Below the pieces are notes generated by a model that was not told the DNA's origin, made no database searches, and worked only from the letters and a program-made list of their open reading frames with translations. Of a stretch of 64,000 nucleotides of DNA, positions 20,946 to 32,920 are shown piece by piece; within the stretch, counting starts at the first letter, position 1, and every line of letters begins with the position of its first letter. This DNA comes from Dipteris shenzhenensis. Its lineage: Eukaryota > Polypodiophyta > Polypodiopsida > Gleicheniales. The DNA is taken from the NCBI GenBank assembly GCA_047967505.1, contig CM106539.1. The stretch is one strand, 5' to 3'. The translations under genes and the position numbers were made by a program.

Positions 20946-23180
20946 ACCTTTTTTCTATTTATCTTTTGACCTTCTTACCCCCCTATTTTACTTATTCATC
21001 CCCTCTACAACTATTCCCTTTTTTTGCATCCACTTAATTTCTTAAATTTCATGTTTCCCTAGATTTCTCATTTCTCTTCTTTATTAGTTTTCCCACCCCC
21101 ATTCCTTCAATTAGTTTTCCTAATCTTCCTTTTTTCTACTTCATTCTTACACTTATAATCCATTTTTATCCCTTTTCTCTCAGTTTCCTATATTCCCCCC
21201 TTTTCTCTGCTTTAATTTAGTTTTCTCTTATATTCCTAAACCCCCCTTATTTTTCTTTTGTAATTTTTGCCTTTTCCCTTAATTTTCCATTTATTTTCTT
21301 GTTCGATTTTTTAACTTCTTAATTTTTCTTTTTTCCCTTATACTTTTCTAAATTTCCTTAATTTATTTATGTTCTCCTTGATTTCTTAATTACTCTTCCC
21401 TTTTTTCCGAATTTCCCCTTTATCTCCTTTTGTTCTCTTTTATTATTATTGTTTTACATTATTCCTTTTATTCTTCCTAATTTACTTTCTTCTTAAAATT
21501 TTAAAAATTTATCTCTTCTATTTTTCTTATTTCTAAATCTATTGTATATTTTAATTCCCTTATTTTTAATCTATATGAAATTTTTGTTATTATTTTTCTC
21601 TCTTATGTTTTCCAAATTTCCTTAAATTTTATAGTTTTTTTTGCTTATTTCTTAATCTCCTTTTTATTACTATCGATGCTACTTAATTTTCTTTTCTTTT
21701 ATATTTTCCTAATGTTTCTTCCTTTTTATAAAACTATTTTTACTATCCCAAAATTTTCCCCATCGTTCTGCATTCATGACCCTCGAATCCTTACACGCTT
21801 CCCCACCCCTTAGGCTTCCTCTCTCTCTAACTCTAACCTCCCCGACTCCTCGAATTTCACCATCCTCTCCTATTTAATTGCCTTGCGTCCCTCTCTTATG
21901 CACCTCTAGATCCCTCACCTTAATTATTTACTCCCTCTCTCCATTGTACTCTACTGCGCTACCTCTTCTCCAGAGTCCATAGCTTGTCGTCGCTCCTCGC
22001 ATTTCGTGCCTCCCCCCATCTTGGTTTCTACACCAAGGTTGACTGTGCTCCTCATAGTTCGTGCCTCAATCCCTCTTCTCTGATGGGCTACCAGCTACCT
22101 CTACTCTCTACTTCGACCTCTCGTGAACTGTACGCCCACCTCTTGCCTTCTCTACACAGTCTGACTGTGGTAGCCATTCCTAATTTTTACGGTGGAGCCC
22201 CTTATGCACCTTTGCTTTTTGATTCGGGCCTTGAGGCTTGAGCCTCTGTCCCCTCTCGACCTTTTCGCCGAAATGGACTCTCAGGTCATTTATCTCCTTT
22301 ATCCCCCCCCCCAACCACCACCCTTTCATTTATTGTCTTCACGCTCTATTTCCCCCTACCTTCTATTCTCATCTTTTTTATACATCTACATCTCTCTTCT
22401 TGCCCCCTCCCTCCTCCCTTTACTTTTTTATATATCTACCTCTCTTTAATTCCCCCCTCCCCCCTTTTATTTGTTTATATCTTCCTCTCCCTTCTCAATA
22501 ATTTTATCTAACTTCTCCCTTTCAATATATTTATATCTATTTTTAAAAATTTTTAACTCCCCCTCCTCAATATATATTTACTTCTAACTCTCACCCCCAC
22601 CCTTCCCCCCCACTACATATACATACTCTCCCTTCTCCCCCCCCCCCCCCTCTCTCCTCCCTCCCTTTGTCTATATATTTATTTGCCCTTTTATCTCCCC
22701 TTAGATTTTCCTTTATTTTTTCCTTGTTTATAAAATAAAAAAATAAAATTCCCCCTTAATTTTTTTCAATTAAATATCCCTCTTATAAAACTCCACCCTA
22801 TATGTTCTTATTATTATTCTTATTACACCTTTCCTTCCCCTCTATTTTTACCTCACATTCGTTAAACTCACCATGTTTACTTCAAAATGGTTCACCCCGC
22901 TCCATAATCTATAAAACCTTTTTTGCCCTCTCCCTTCTCTATCTATTAAGAATTTTCCCACTTTATATCTTCCCTTGAAAATTTCCCTTCATAATCTCCC
23001 TCATACAATATTCCACCTCCATGGTCTTATTACTTTGGTTAATTAATTTTATTACAATCCCCTCTCTCTCCATTTTTTATCAAGTTGATTTACCTCACCG
23101 CACTCACTTCAAGAGGGTTCACCCCACTCCATAATCTTTAAACCCATCTTTTTTAAATTATAATTCCACATCGAGCTGTT
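20946..23180. repeat. 2.2-kb pyrimidine-rich tract
   Basis: The plus strand is overwhelmingly C and T over more than 2 kb, with many TTTTCCTT, CCCCTTTT and C-runs (a C14 near 22640). There is no repeat period or gene. Similar tracts flank copy 2 of the retroelement (42800-43690 and 47700-48950), so the tract is probably part of that element. Confidence 0.75.
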
Positions 23181-23555
23181 TAAGTTTGTGGTTAAGCTTC
23201 TATTTTATCGTGACCTTAATAACAAGGGAGGGATGTTGATAACACCTATCTTCCCAACCAAAGTTAAGTTGGTTCTCACCATGTTTTCTTGTTGGATGGT
23301 GGCAGGCATGCAGACTCTCTTCTTCAATAAAAGAGATGCTTGTCGGGACTTCACCAAGCTCTAATTTTTTGCAAAAACATTATTGACACTTCTTATCAAA
23401 ACTCTTATATTCTTTTTATGCAATTTTGTAGGTGCTTTACCTACATACTTAAAATTTTCCTTAATTCTATAATGTTCTCTTTCTATCTTTTTCCCTGACT
23501 CCTTTGTCTTTTAACTATGCAAAAGAGGTTGTTGTCTTGTTTTCCACACACACAC
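23180..23555 (+). repeat. Repeat block B, copy 1
   Basis: It shares CACATCGAG, GGGAGGG followed by TGTT or TGTTGATAACACC, CTTCCCAACYAAAGTTAAG, TCTTGTTGGATGGTG and TTCAATAAAAG with 43700-44075. In copy 2 the block precedes the coding region, while here it follows the pyrimidine tract. It therefore behaves like a terminal or tandem-junction repeat of the retroelement. Confidence 0.7.
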
Positions 23556-23809
23556 ACACACACACACATGTATACTTCCCCAACTATGAATTATTATTTG
23601 ATGCACCCCCTGTGAAATCTTCCCTTTACACTTTCTTTTTAACCATCCCACACACCAAGCCCACTAATCGTACCATAGCTCCTCTAATCTCTTCTCAGCC
23701 CATGCACTCATTCGCTCTATACTCCACTTGTGACTTAAACCTCACCTGTGGCTTATTTTGTTTAAAATTACCTACTAAGAATCCATATGGTTGTCTATAT
23801 TCATAGGTA

Positions 23810-24070
23810 AAGCAATATAGCAAGACGGGGAAAACATGCATTACCCGTCTACTTAAACGTAACTATGATGTTCTAACACCTAGTTTATTTGGATGGTGGC
23901 AAGTAAGTGGATCTCGACCTTGGAATCTGGACTACTTGAGGATTTGACATCTTTTCTCAATATTATGTTTGTCAAACTCAATATTATTAAAAAATTCTCA
24001 ATTCTGATCAAAATTTTTGCAAACTCTAGTTGCATCTTACAACTTAAATGTCTCAAACAATTTTTTCCTT
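23810..24070 (+). repeat. Repeat shared with 25870-26110
   Basis: Both copies carry AGGTAAAGCAAT, TCTAACACCTAGTTT, GGATGGTGGCA and AAGTGGA in the same order, followed by TTGCAAACTCT. The GGATGGTGGCAGG core also occurs in block B (23295), so the three are distantly related. Confidence 0.6.
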
Positions 24071-24384
24071 ATATTTTTTCATTTTAAAAACTTTTTATCC
24101 AATTGATGGAATTAATTGTATGGCTCAATTATTGATGGGACTTTTAATCTAAACACATACTTTGATTTACCAACTAGCCTTTGGTCGGGCTAGTGCCATA
24201 AAATTAATTCACATCCATTGGATAATTCTTTAGCATGGATAATCCCTAGTCATTTTGTGATCCGCCTTATTTTTTACTAACTTTTATGTCTATTTTGCAA
24301 AAGTGGTTTACGCATTTACCATTGTCATTATTTTTTCATTTTGACACTTATACAGATCCACTTTTATTCACTTATTATAAGTAG

Positions 24385-24421
24385 GTGGGGAGTAAGTTCC
24401 ACATGGTGGCTTACTCCCCAC
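24385..24421. repeat. Perfect 12-bp inverted repeat (hairpin)
   Basis: GTGGGGAGTAAG and CTTACTCCCCAC are separated by 13 bases. It is present only in copy A of the 1.5-kb duplication. Confidence 0.85.
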
Positions 24422-24490
24422 CATTTGGTCTTACCCTCTGGGTTGGGGGTGGGCCACACATACACAAAATAAATTTGATTAGTAAATATA

Positions 24491-24630
24491 TCACACACAC
24501 ACACACATTTTCTATACTTTACAAATACACACATGCACACACACACACATACACACACCCATACATAGAACTCCCTTTATTTGGAAGAATTTGTACCCCT
24601 AAATTATTGGTCCTCATGCCCCTGCCCTCA

Positions 24631-24665
<35 letters not shown>

Positions 24666-24740
24666 TAATTTTAAATATTGTAGCTCACTCTCTCTCTCTC
24701 TCTCACACACCCACACATACTCACACACTTTCATTGTTCC
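24491..24740. repeat. AC/CT microsatellite cluster
   Basis: Includes CA runs at 24491-24508, 24530-24560 and 24632-24664, and a CT run at about 24690-24704. The protein-like frames here (THTHTH.., VCVCVC..) are low-complexity artefacts. The equivalent cluster in copy B is at 27042-27300. Confidence 0.95.
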
Positions 24741-26221
24741 ATTTACTTCCTTTCCCCCCCACCTTCCCCCCTTTTTTATCCCCTATAATTTCAATAAATA
24801 ATCCCCCTTAGATTTAATTTCTTAGCCCCTTTTAAAAGTGTAATTATTAATTAATTTCTTAACCCATCCTAACCTCAATCCAACAAACCCCCAACCTATG
24901 TACAACTATCAACTTTCTATTTATTTATTGGCATGATATATATATAATGTATAAATATATCCCCTAATATATATACATGCATGCTTATAATTTTCAAAAA
25001 ATTATACACATGTTCTTAACAAAAAATCCCCGCTTTCCTTTATTTAAAAAAAAACTATATTATGTCTTAATAATAGGTCCTAATGTTAGGTAATATGGTT
25101 TCCCCTTCTTTTCACATGTTAATTGTCCCCCCTTATGGACTTGTTTTTGCTTAGTAGTTTCATTGGGGTTGGGTTGTATATAAGTTATGATTTAAACAAC
25201 CCCCTACCTAACTTACCTCACGTGCCCACCTAACCATACTTCTAACCCATGCTGTTAAACACCTCTCTTTTTTCCTAACCCCCACCCACCGCCCAAGTCT
25301 AGACCACGCATCACTTTACAACTCGTGCCCACCGCCCATGAATTTGTTACCAAATCTCATCTTGATTCAATATTAGCCCTTCTTGTTCTCATACCTCTAA
25401 TTTACCACTCCATTGCGAAGTCGCTTCTTGCTTGCTCCTATAACCTCCTTGCATTGCAAAGATACGCGGAGGAAAAGATGCGCCCGTCATTGATCCCTAG
25501 CTTGGCCTGCACCTTGGCTGCCTCACAGGTCTTCATTGCTCCCTTATGTTTTGATCTTCTACATTGCATGGCGCTACAACTATTGGTATCCACGGGCTAT
25601 CGTTGCTTTTACTTTGCCAAGCTCTCACTCCGTGCCCTTGCTTCCCTTCTCACTACTTGATCACTAGTTGCCAACTTTGGCTGCTACCTCTTGATTGCGA
25701 GCTCTTCTTTCAAGCTGTGCTCATACACTTTCGTAATGGTGTCACGGTTCCCTTATCGTCTCACACACTTTCGTGGCATGGTAATGATAGATTTGTGACA
25801 TTGATTGTACATATAACATGGTATTTGCAAAAAATTGATATTTGTGAATCTAGACAGTTGTCTTTGGTCCTAGGTAAAGCAATAACCCGCCAGGGAATAC
25901 AGGCATTACCTATCTACCCAATTGAAACTGTGATGGTCTAACACCTAGTTTTTCTTGGATGGTGGCAGGTAAGTGGACCCTGACCTTGGAACCTAGACTA
26001 CCTAATGGACTTGACACCCTTTTCCAATCTTGTGTTCCTATTTCAAACTCAATATAATTATTAATTCTCAATTTTGTTAGAATTTTTGCAAACTCTCAAA
26101 TTTTTGCAAGTCCCAACTTAGATGTCATAAATATTTATGTACTTGTCTCATATATAACTTTTTATCCAAATGGTGGAATTAATTGTATGGCTCATTTATT
26201 GATGGGACTATTAAATCTAAA

Positions 26222-26515
26222 CACACACACTCACATGCGCATGTGTGCATGCATGTGCACGTGCATACACACACAAACACGTGCGCACACGCAAACACAC
26301 ACACACACACTCTGTGTGTGTGTGTTTCTCTCACACATGCACACACACGTGCACGTGCCCATGAGCGTGCACACACACACACATGTATGCATGCAAGCAT
26401 GTGCATGTGCATACACACAAACATGTGCATGCATGCTCGCATGCACACACACTTTTTTTTTGGTAAATTTGCATGCACACACACACACACACATTTGTGG
26501 ATGCACTCATGCACT
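26222..26515. repeat. AC/GCAT cryptic simple-sequence block
   Basis: Alternating purine-pyrimidine sequence of CA, TG, GCATGC and CACGTG words. A related block in the opposite orientation lies at 33455-33640; both abut the same unique-like word (ATATAGTA.TATAAAATGATC and its complement). Confidence 0.85.
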
Positions 26516-26537
26516 TATGCATATAGTACTATAAAAT

Positions 26538-26840
26538 GATCCTTTTATGATGCAAAAGAGTTGCCATTGTATTTGTGCATCATGCAAACAACACACTTAG
26601 GAATGATTTTCATCTAAACTAGTATAAGAACGAGTGAATTTTTCATCTAAACTAGTATAAGAACGAGTGAATTGAGTTCTATTGTTCAACATGATGATCC
26701 TAGTTTAACAAGGATGATCATGTTGAACAATAGAACTCAATTCACTGGTTCTTATACTAGTTTAGACAAAAAACATTGCTAAGTGTGTTCTTTGCATGAT
26801 GTACAAAGACAATGGCAACTCTTTTGCATCTTAAAGGATC
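26538..26840. mobile_element. 303-bp foldback (inverted-repeat) element
   Basis: The left arm starts GATCCTTTTATGATGCAAAA and the right arm ends TTTTGCATCTTAAAGGATC. The arms pair through GAGTTGCCATTG, CATCATGCAAA, AACACACTTAG, CTAAACTAGTATAAGAAC and GAGTTCTATTGTTCAACATG to a short centre near 26700-26712. The left arm holds one extra tandem copy of a 35-bp segment (CATCTAAACTAGTATAAGAA). This structure is typical of foldback/MITE elements. No clear target duplication was found, so the superfamily is unknown. Confidence 0.88.
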
Positions 26841-26917
26841 TATTAATGGGATTTTTATGCCACGTTAACCAGTCGTATCGATACTCTAACACAGTCGCGA
26901 TCTAGGAAATGAACCCA

Positions 26918-27194
26918 GGGCTAGTGCCATAAAATTAATTCACATCTATTGGATAATTCTTTAGCATGGATAATCCCTAGTCATTTTGTGATCCGCCTTA
27001 TTTTTTACTAACTTTTATTTCTATTTTGCAAAAGTATCTCACACACAGACACAAAGACACACACACACTTATTTCTATTTTTATGTATCTCACACACACA
27101 CACTTATTTCTTTACACACACACACACACACACACAAACTCCCTTTCTTTGGCAAAATTTGTATCCCTAAATTATTGTTCCTCATGCCCCTGCC

Positions 27195-27233
<39 letters not shown>

Positions 27234-28359
27234 ATTAATTTTGCTTAAATATTGTAGCTCACTCTCTCTCTCACACACACACACACATACTCACACACTT
27301 TCATTGTTCCATTTACTTGCTTCCCCCCCCCACCTTCCCCTTTTTTTTATCCCCTATAATTTCAATAAAATAATCCCCCTTATATTTAATTTCTTAGCCC
27401 CTTTTAAAAGTGTAATTATTAATTAATTTCTTAACCCATCCTAACCTCAACCCCACAAACCCCCAACCTATGTACAACTATTAGCTTTCTATTTATTTAT
27501 TGGCATGATATATATATATATATATATATAATGTATAAATATATCCCTTAATATATACATGCATGCTTATAATTTTCAATAAAATTATACACACATGTTC
27601 TTAATAAAAAATCCCCCCTTCCTTTATTTAAAAAATCACAATAATAATTTTCCCCCTTGGACTATATTATGTCTTAATAATAGGTCCTAATGTTAGGTAA
27701 TAAACCCAATTAACGGTTTCCCCTTCTTTTCCCGTGTTAATCGTCCCCCCTTAAGGACTTGTTTTTGCTTAGTAGTTTCATTGGGGTTGGATTGTATATA
27801 AGTTATATTTTAAACAACCCCCTACCTAACTTACCTCACCTGCCCACCTAACTGTACTTTTATCTAACCCACGGTGTCAAACACCTCTCTTTTTTTCTAA
27901 CCCCCACCCACCACCCATGCCTGGACCATGCATCACTTTACAACTCGTGCCCACCGCCCATGAATTACAAAACCTCCTCTTAATTCGATATTAGCCCTTC
28001 TTGTTCTCATACCTCTGATTCACCACTCCATTGTAAAGTCGCTTCTTGCTTGCTCCAACAACCTCCTTGCATTGCAAAGATACGCGAAGGAAAAGATACG
28101 CCCGTCCTAGCTTGGCCTACACCTTGGCTGCCTCGCAGGTCTTCATTGCTCCCTTATGTTTTGCTCTTCTACATTGCATGGTGCTACAAATATTGGTATC
28201 CACGGGCCATCACTACTTTTACTTTGCCAAGGTCTCACTCCGTGCCCTTGCCTCCCTTCTCACTACTTGATTACCGGTTGCCAACTTTGGCTGCTACCTC
28301 TTGATTGTGAGCTCTTCTTTCGAGATGTGCTCATGCACTTTCGTAATGATGTCATGGTC
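26918..28359. repeat. 1.5-kb direct duplication, copy B
   Basis: Partner of 24187-25749. It contains AC runs (27042-27298), a TA run (27510-27531) and the same CTTGGCTGCCTCGCAGGTCT region. Its right end abuts the 3' end of the gypsy remnant, so B may be the gypsy LTR or its insertion flank, but no matching LTR was found on the other side at 32900-33100. Confidence 0.8.
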
Positions 28360-28379
28360 ATTAGCCTTTCATTGCTTGG

Positions 28380-30620
28380 CATAGGCAAAGGCTGAATGTA
28401 CACCACCACAAGCCAACCTGGAGGATTTTCCAACTGGTGGTATCTCCGGCAAAATGACCTTTGGCCAGACCTTGTGAGCTTCCCCCAGGATGGGTTGCTG
28501 GTCATGTAGCGGAACGCATCTGTGAAGGACCTTGTTTAGACCAAGGTGGTACAAGGGGTCATGGATGATCTCAAAATTCTAGCTCCATAGAGCAAGTCCC
28601 TTGTGTTTATCTCGAGAAGGGTGATGGCATGGCATGGCAGCTTGCGGGAAGTGATACATATCATCATACCATGTCGGTATGAACAACGGGATGTCGTGTG
28701 CTTCGTCTTGGGCCTACACCAACAGTTGTACTCAATCCGACACACATTGGCTAGAAGCATCCCTTGACTATTGCCTCAAACAAGTTTGCATCGAGGAAAT
28801 TGTTGATAAAAAGGTCAGGGTTCTTGCCGCCATCCAGCTCGGACCGGCCACCATGTGCGAACTATCTAGAGTATGAATATGAAGAATAGTGTCTTGTAGT
28901 AGCAGCATCCAACGAGCAAGGTTACTTCCCAATTTAGGCTTGCTGACAAGAAATAGTAGCATTGAGTGATCCACGTGAACTAACAAGGGGACTTCGAGCA
29001 AGTAGTACTAGAACTTGTTGATGGAGTTCTTCATTTCGAGCACTTCATTCTCCATCGTGTCGAAAATTTATTCTCGAGCTTCGATAATTGGCAACTGGCA
29101 TAGTAGACTAGACAATACCAATTCTTTGTCCTTTCCTACATCAATACTGCACCAATTGCTATGTCGGAGGTGTCAATGAAGATATGGGAGGGAAGCTTCC
29201 AATTGGGCGGTTACGATGGGACTTTGGCCAGCATCAGCTTGAGAAATTGAAAAGCTCGGTTGCAATCCTCCATCCATATGAGTGGCTTCGTGTTGATGAG
29301 CGTGCTAAGAGGGGTAGATTTATCAACAAAGGCTTTGCCACCACACTTGGTCAATTAAATGGGCTAACTGCTTGTAATTGTGGGTTGTTCTGCCTTGCAG
29401 ATGCGATCAACTTTATTTGGATCCAGGGCAATGAAGTCTTTCAAGATGATATGGCCAAGCAAGCGTCAACTGTGGATCACGAAGGCACGCTTCATAGGGT
29501 TGAGGGATAGCTGCGCAGCACAACATTTGGTAAGGCACATTTGGAGGTGGCCGATATGTAGGCTCTAGTCTTCAAAGACACTGAAGTTGTCTAAGAACAT
29601 TCTCATGAAGGAATTGCGATATTCGTCGAGCACTTCTTGGACTAGGCATTGGAATGCCGCTAGTGTGTTCTTGAGGCCAACATCATGACGTTGGAAGCAA
29701 AGACCTCCCATTCGGTAATGAAAGCAATCTTTTCCTAGTCTTCTTTAGCCATTTGGACGCGATTGTATCTGCTAAACCTGTTGAGGAATAAGTACATCTC
29801 GCGCCCAGCAATGTCTAGCATAGAATCCATGAAAGGGAGAGGGAAAGGATTGGCCATAGTTGTGACATTGAGCTTGTGATAAACCGCACAAACCCACAAC
29901 TTCTTCTTCTTCTTGGGTCAATTACAATTGGGGATATCTAGGTCACACTGTTGATGGGGTATATAAATCCCACTTGCAGTAATGTGTTAATCTCTTCTTT
30001 AACCCATTTTGCATAGCTCGAGTTCATCCAGTATTGCTATTGCTAGATGGGTTTGGCATCGTCCTTGAGGACAATTCTCTGTTGACAAAAGTAAAGATCA
30101 TTAACATTAATATTTGTATAACACCATGCAAAGACATCGACAAATGTCTTGAGGAGGTCTTTTAGTTCTATCTAGAACTCGAGGCTGAGTTGGGTGCTTA
30201 CGTGGACCATTCGTGGTTCTCAGTGTGAAGGTTTAGCTACATCAAGGCAAGGCATCTTCTGTCACCTTTCAAGAGTGTTGCAACTCTCTCTTAAAATCTT
30301 GTTTTGTGTGAATGATCTTTAGGATATTGGACGGGGTATCATCGGCTTCTTCCAATAATGATTTGGATCATCCTCGACTGGGAGATCATCATTTAGCGAC
30401 AGTCTTTCTTGAAGGAAGTGGTACTTGTCAAGGATGGAGACTACATTCACCTTAAAGAGAGTCACAATGTCAAGGTTGTTCCAAAGGAATTCCTCCTCTT
30501 CATCATCATCAAGTCCTTTGGTCATGTTGACTCCTTTAGCCACCTATAGGCGGGTGCGTGTGTGAATCGACGGTCTTCTGGCTTTAACAGACAGCTTGAT
30601 CTTTTTCTTACCCTGTTGAA
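28380..30620 (-). pseudogene. Ty3-gypsy reverse transcriptase and RNase H pseudogene
   Basis: The minus strand, read through frameshifts, gives INTLLQVGFIYPINSV (about 30000), VSPIV, KLWVC, PFPLPFMDSMLDIAGREMY, ITEWEVFAS, then FLDNFSVFED where the usual motif is FLDDFSVFG. Next come LSLNPMKRAF and LGHIILKD. RNase H-side sequence follows: STPLSTLI, CNRAFQFLK, VPLLVHVDHSML and ARWMLLLQD (28768-29001). The order fits chromovirus-unlike Tat/Athila-type gypsy elements. Stops are frequent. The second catalytic aspartate is N, so it is dead. Confidence 0.85.
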
Positions 30621-30639
30621 GTGTGATCCGCCGGTCATA

Positions 30640-31090
30640 ATGCTAGACTTGTTTCACATGCGCTTGCCCCACAGCCATGACTTGCTGCGCAATATCGGGT
30701 AGGCAATTCTGATGTCTTCAAAGAACGAGATGGCAACCACAAATGTTGGGTTTTCCACTATGATTGGAACATTGTGAAGGAGGCCCATCGATTGTACACG
30801 CTGTTGATCCACCATCCTAACCGCCAACGACACTGGCTCCAATCTGGAGAATCCAAGTTGGTGACACATATCATTCAATATTATATTGACCCATGAACCG
30901 TCATGGAGCAATGCGCCCATAATGACTTGGTCCTTCAGTGTCACTGTAATCTCCGCAATATTATCATCGTAAGTCGATGCTTGCAGTTGTGCCCTTGGCA
31001 GTTCTCGTTGGGTGGCGCACACCATCAACTGGTTTCGAACGGTCTTGCAACACACACTAGATGTACTGGTACTACCGGTACAACTAGAAC
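30640..31090 (-). pseudogene. Gypsy aspartic protease region
   Basis: A 133-codon frame reads GALLHDGSWVNIILNDMC, HQLGFSRLEPVSLAVRMVDQ and GLLHNVPIIVENPTFVV, matching the retropepsin layout (ALVDSGASVN..L..G..VL). The catalytic D-[ST]-G is scrambled to D-G-S. It lies in the correct position between the gag and reverse transcriptase remnants of the same element. Confidence 0.8.
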
Positions 31091-31099
31091 ATAGAACTA

Positions 31100-32920
31100 G
31101 TGACAGAGCTACTAGGCACCAGATCCAACAGTTGCTTTACTAACATATTGATCAGTAGGTCCTTCAATGCGCTCCAAATGTCAAACTCAACCTCGGACGA
31201 CACTTGCTTACCCTTACCAGGGTCTTCCCACTTTCTAGGGCACACAACTCGATCTAGGTGAGTTCGTCCTTCTCTTCCGGAATTGTTTCCATCGAGACCT
31301 TTACACCAGGCATCAGACCAACTGGAGGTTACAAATCCTGCACCCACTTTGTCACTGTGTCACAAACATTTGCTTGTTCTTGCCAATTAATTGGCTCTTT
31401 GATAGTGCGAGACCTCGCAAAATCTTCATTGCCCTTATCACCACATTGGTGGCAGCACTAGTGGCAATAGCTACAATTTTTGGCTCGTCTAGAGCAACAA
31501 TTTGTACATTCTGAATTTGTGGTGTTGTAGGCACAAGACTAGTAAGGTTAGTACACAATGCTTCTCTCCCGGCCTATTGGTGCTTCTTGAATCGCTCACT
31601 CGCTTTTTCAGTGGCCGAGCACATAGCAATAATAACAAATTATCTAGACCAGAGTACCACGATAAGGTATTTGACGAGGGTGATAGGGTCTACCCTGAGC
31701 AGATGGATCTACTACCGGTACCATTGTTTGAATTGGGGCTACAACCATTGCTTGGACAAGAATTGCCGAGGGTAGGGGGTGGTGTGTGGCAAGCATTGTA
31801 TCTATAGGCATCAATGGTGTGGGTTGCCATTTGGCATATCATGCACCATGGTTGATTAAGGCCGCATTCTTCTAGTCCATGGTGTTGTTTTAGCATTTGG
31901 GACACTTGACACCATGACGTAGACGCAGCGAGGCTTCAGTACCATCTTCGAGCAAGCAGGTGGCAGCGAGGCCACATTCTATGGATGATGTCGTAGGATT
32001 CTTGGTCGCTCTTCTATGCTCATGACATTCACGAGATTTCTCATCTCTACTACTATCATCAGAGTCCATATCAGAACTGTGGTTAGCTCGATGGGTCGAT
32101 AGTTCACGCTTCGTGTGAACCAACATTCGTTTGGCATGATGGGCACCGTTGACAAGGTTGTCGAAGTTCAACCCTGCCATAGTTGAAGACACAACGGCTT
32201 GTTTTAGTTTATGATTTAACCCATGAACACATTACGGCTTGTTTTAGTTTATGATTTAACCCATGAACACATTACGAGTTTAATGCTTCCTGGGCCGGGT
32301 GTACTTGTGGTGGCAGGTGACTGGTGAGTGTGTGGAACTTGGCAATGTAGTCATCTAATGTGAGATCTCATTGGTGCATATGTCCAAGATTTGCAAGGAT
32401 GTGAAATGCCATCTTTTCTATGCGATAGCCAGGTAGAAAGGCTGTACGAAGGGTAGTAAAATTTGGGAATGGGGTAACGGCATACTGTGCAGCCCAAATT
32501 ATTGCTCTATTGCGGAGACTATCTAGGAATGTCACATTTTGATAGGTTCAGTTTGCTGCACCATTGGAACATTGGCTTGCCATACACTTTCAAACAACAT
32601 TACATGCATCGGCATCTTCCTCTTGGAAATGACAGAACTTGGGATACTTGATAGTCATGATGGGCAACGAGCATGAACACGATTTGGTAACAAGTGAAAG
32701 GTGATCGGTGGACAATACGGTAGTGAAATGGGGATACAACCTGACATGGTTGCAACAAAGCATAGGGGAAGAGATCTAGAATCATCAGAATGCTTGTTAG
32801 CTACAAGAGCACTGCTATTGGCTTCCTTGTAGTCCACAGACTCGAGGTAATCCTAAGAGCGATGCAGTTCAGCAGCTTCTATATCGAGCTTCTCGCGCAG
32901 ACATGTACCACAAGAAAATG
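31100..32920 (-). pseudogene. Gypsy gag remnant with zinc-knuckle-like segment
   Basis: The segment WCMICQMATHTIDAYRYNAC (about 31830) resembles a CCHC knuckle. Upstream frames (31890-32192) are Ser/Asp/His-rich (SSDMDSDDSSRDEKSRECHE), as in gag linkers. Between 32280 and 32900 the minus strand gives fragments of a capsid-like region without intact motifs. The order gag-protease-RT is right for one decayed gypsy element running right to left. Confidence 0.55.
32194..32273. repeat. Perfect 40-bp tandem duplication in the gypsy gag
   Basis: Two identical, adjacent 40-bp units beginning ACGGCTTGTTTTAG and ending CCATGAACACATT (32194-32233 and 32234-32273). Their identity contrasts with the decay around them, so this is a recent slippage or replication event, or an assembly artefact. 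Confidence 0.95.

Larger units (their letters stand above)
24187..25749. repeat. 1.5-kb direct duplication, copy A
   Basis: Copy A (24187-25749) matches copy B (26918-28359), starting at GGGCTAGTGCCATAAAATTA and ending at GCACTTTCGTAATG. Shared landmarks are AC microsatellites, GTCCTCATGCCCCTGCCCTC, TTGGCATGATATATATA and TTTCATTGGGGTTGG. Copy A has an extra segment (24330-24480) containing a hairpin. Unlike the flanks, the copies keep similar short open frames, but none looks like a gene. Confidence 0.85.

Noticed and set aside
26179-26539. Overlapping open frames over 110 codons on both strands
   Set aside because: Made almost only of His, Thr, Cys and Val from AC/TG repeats; no gene.
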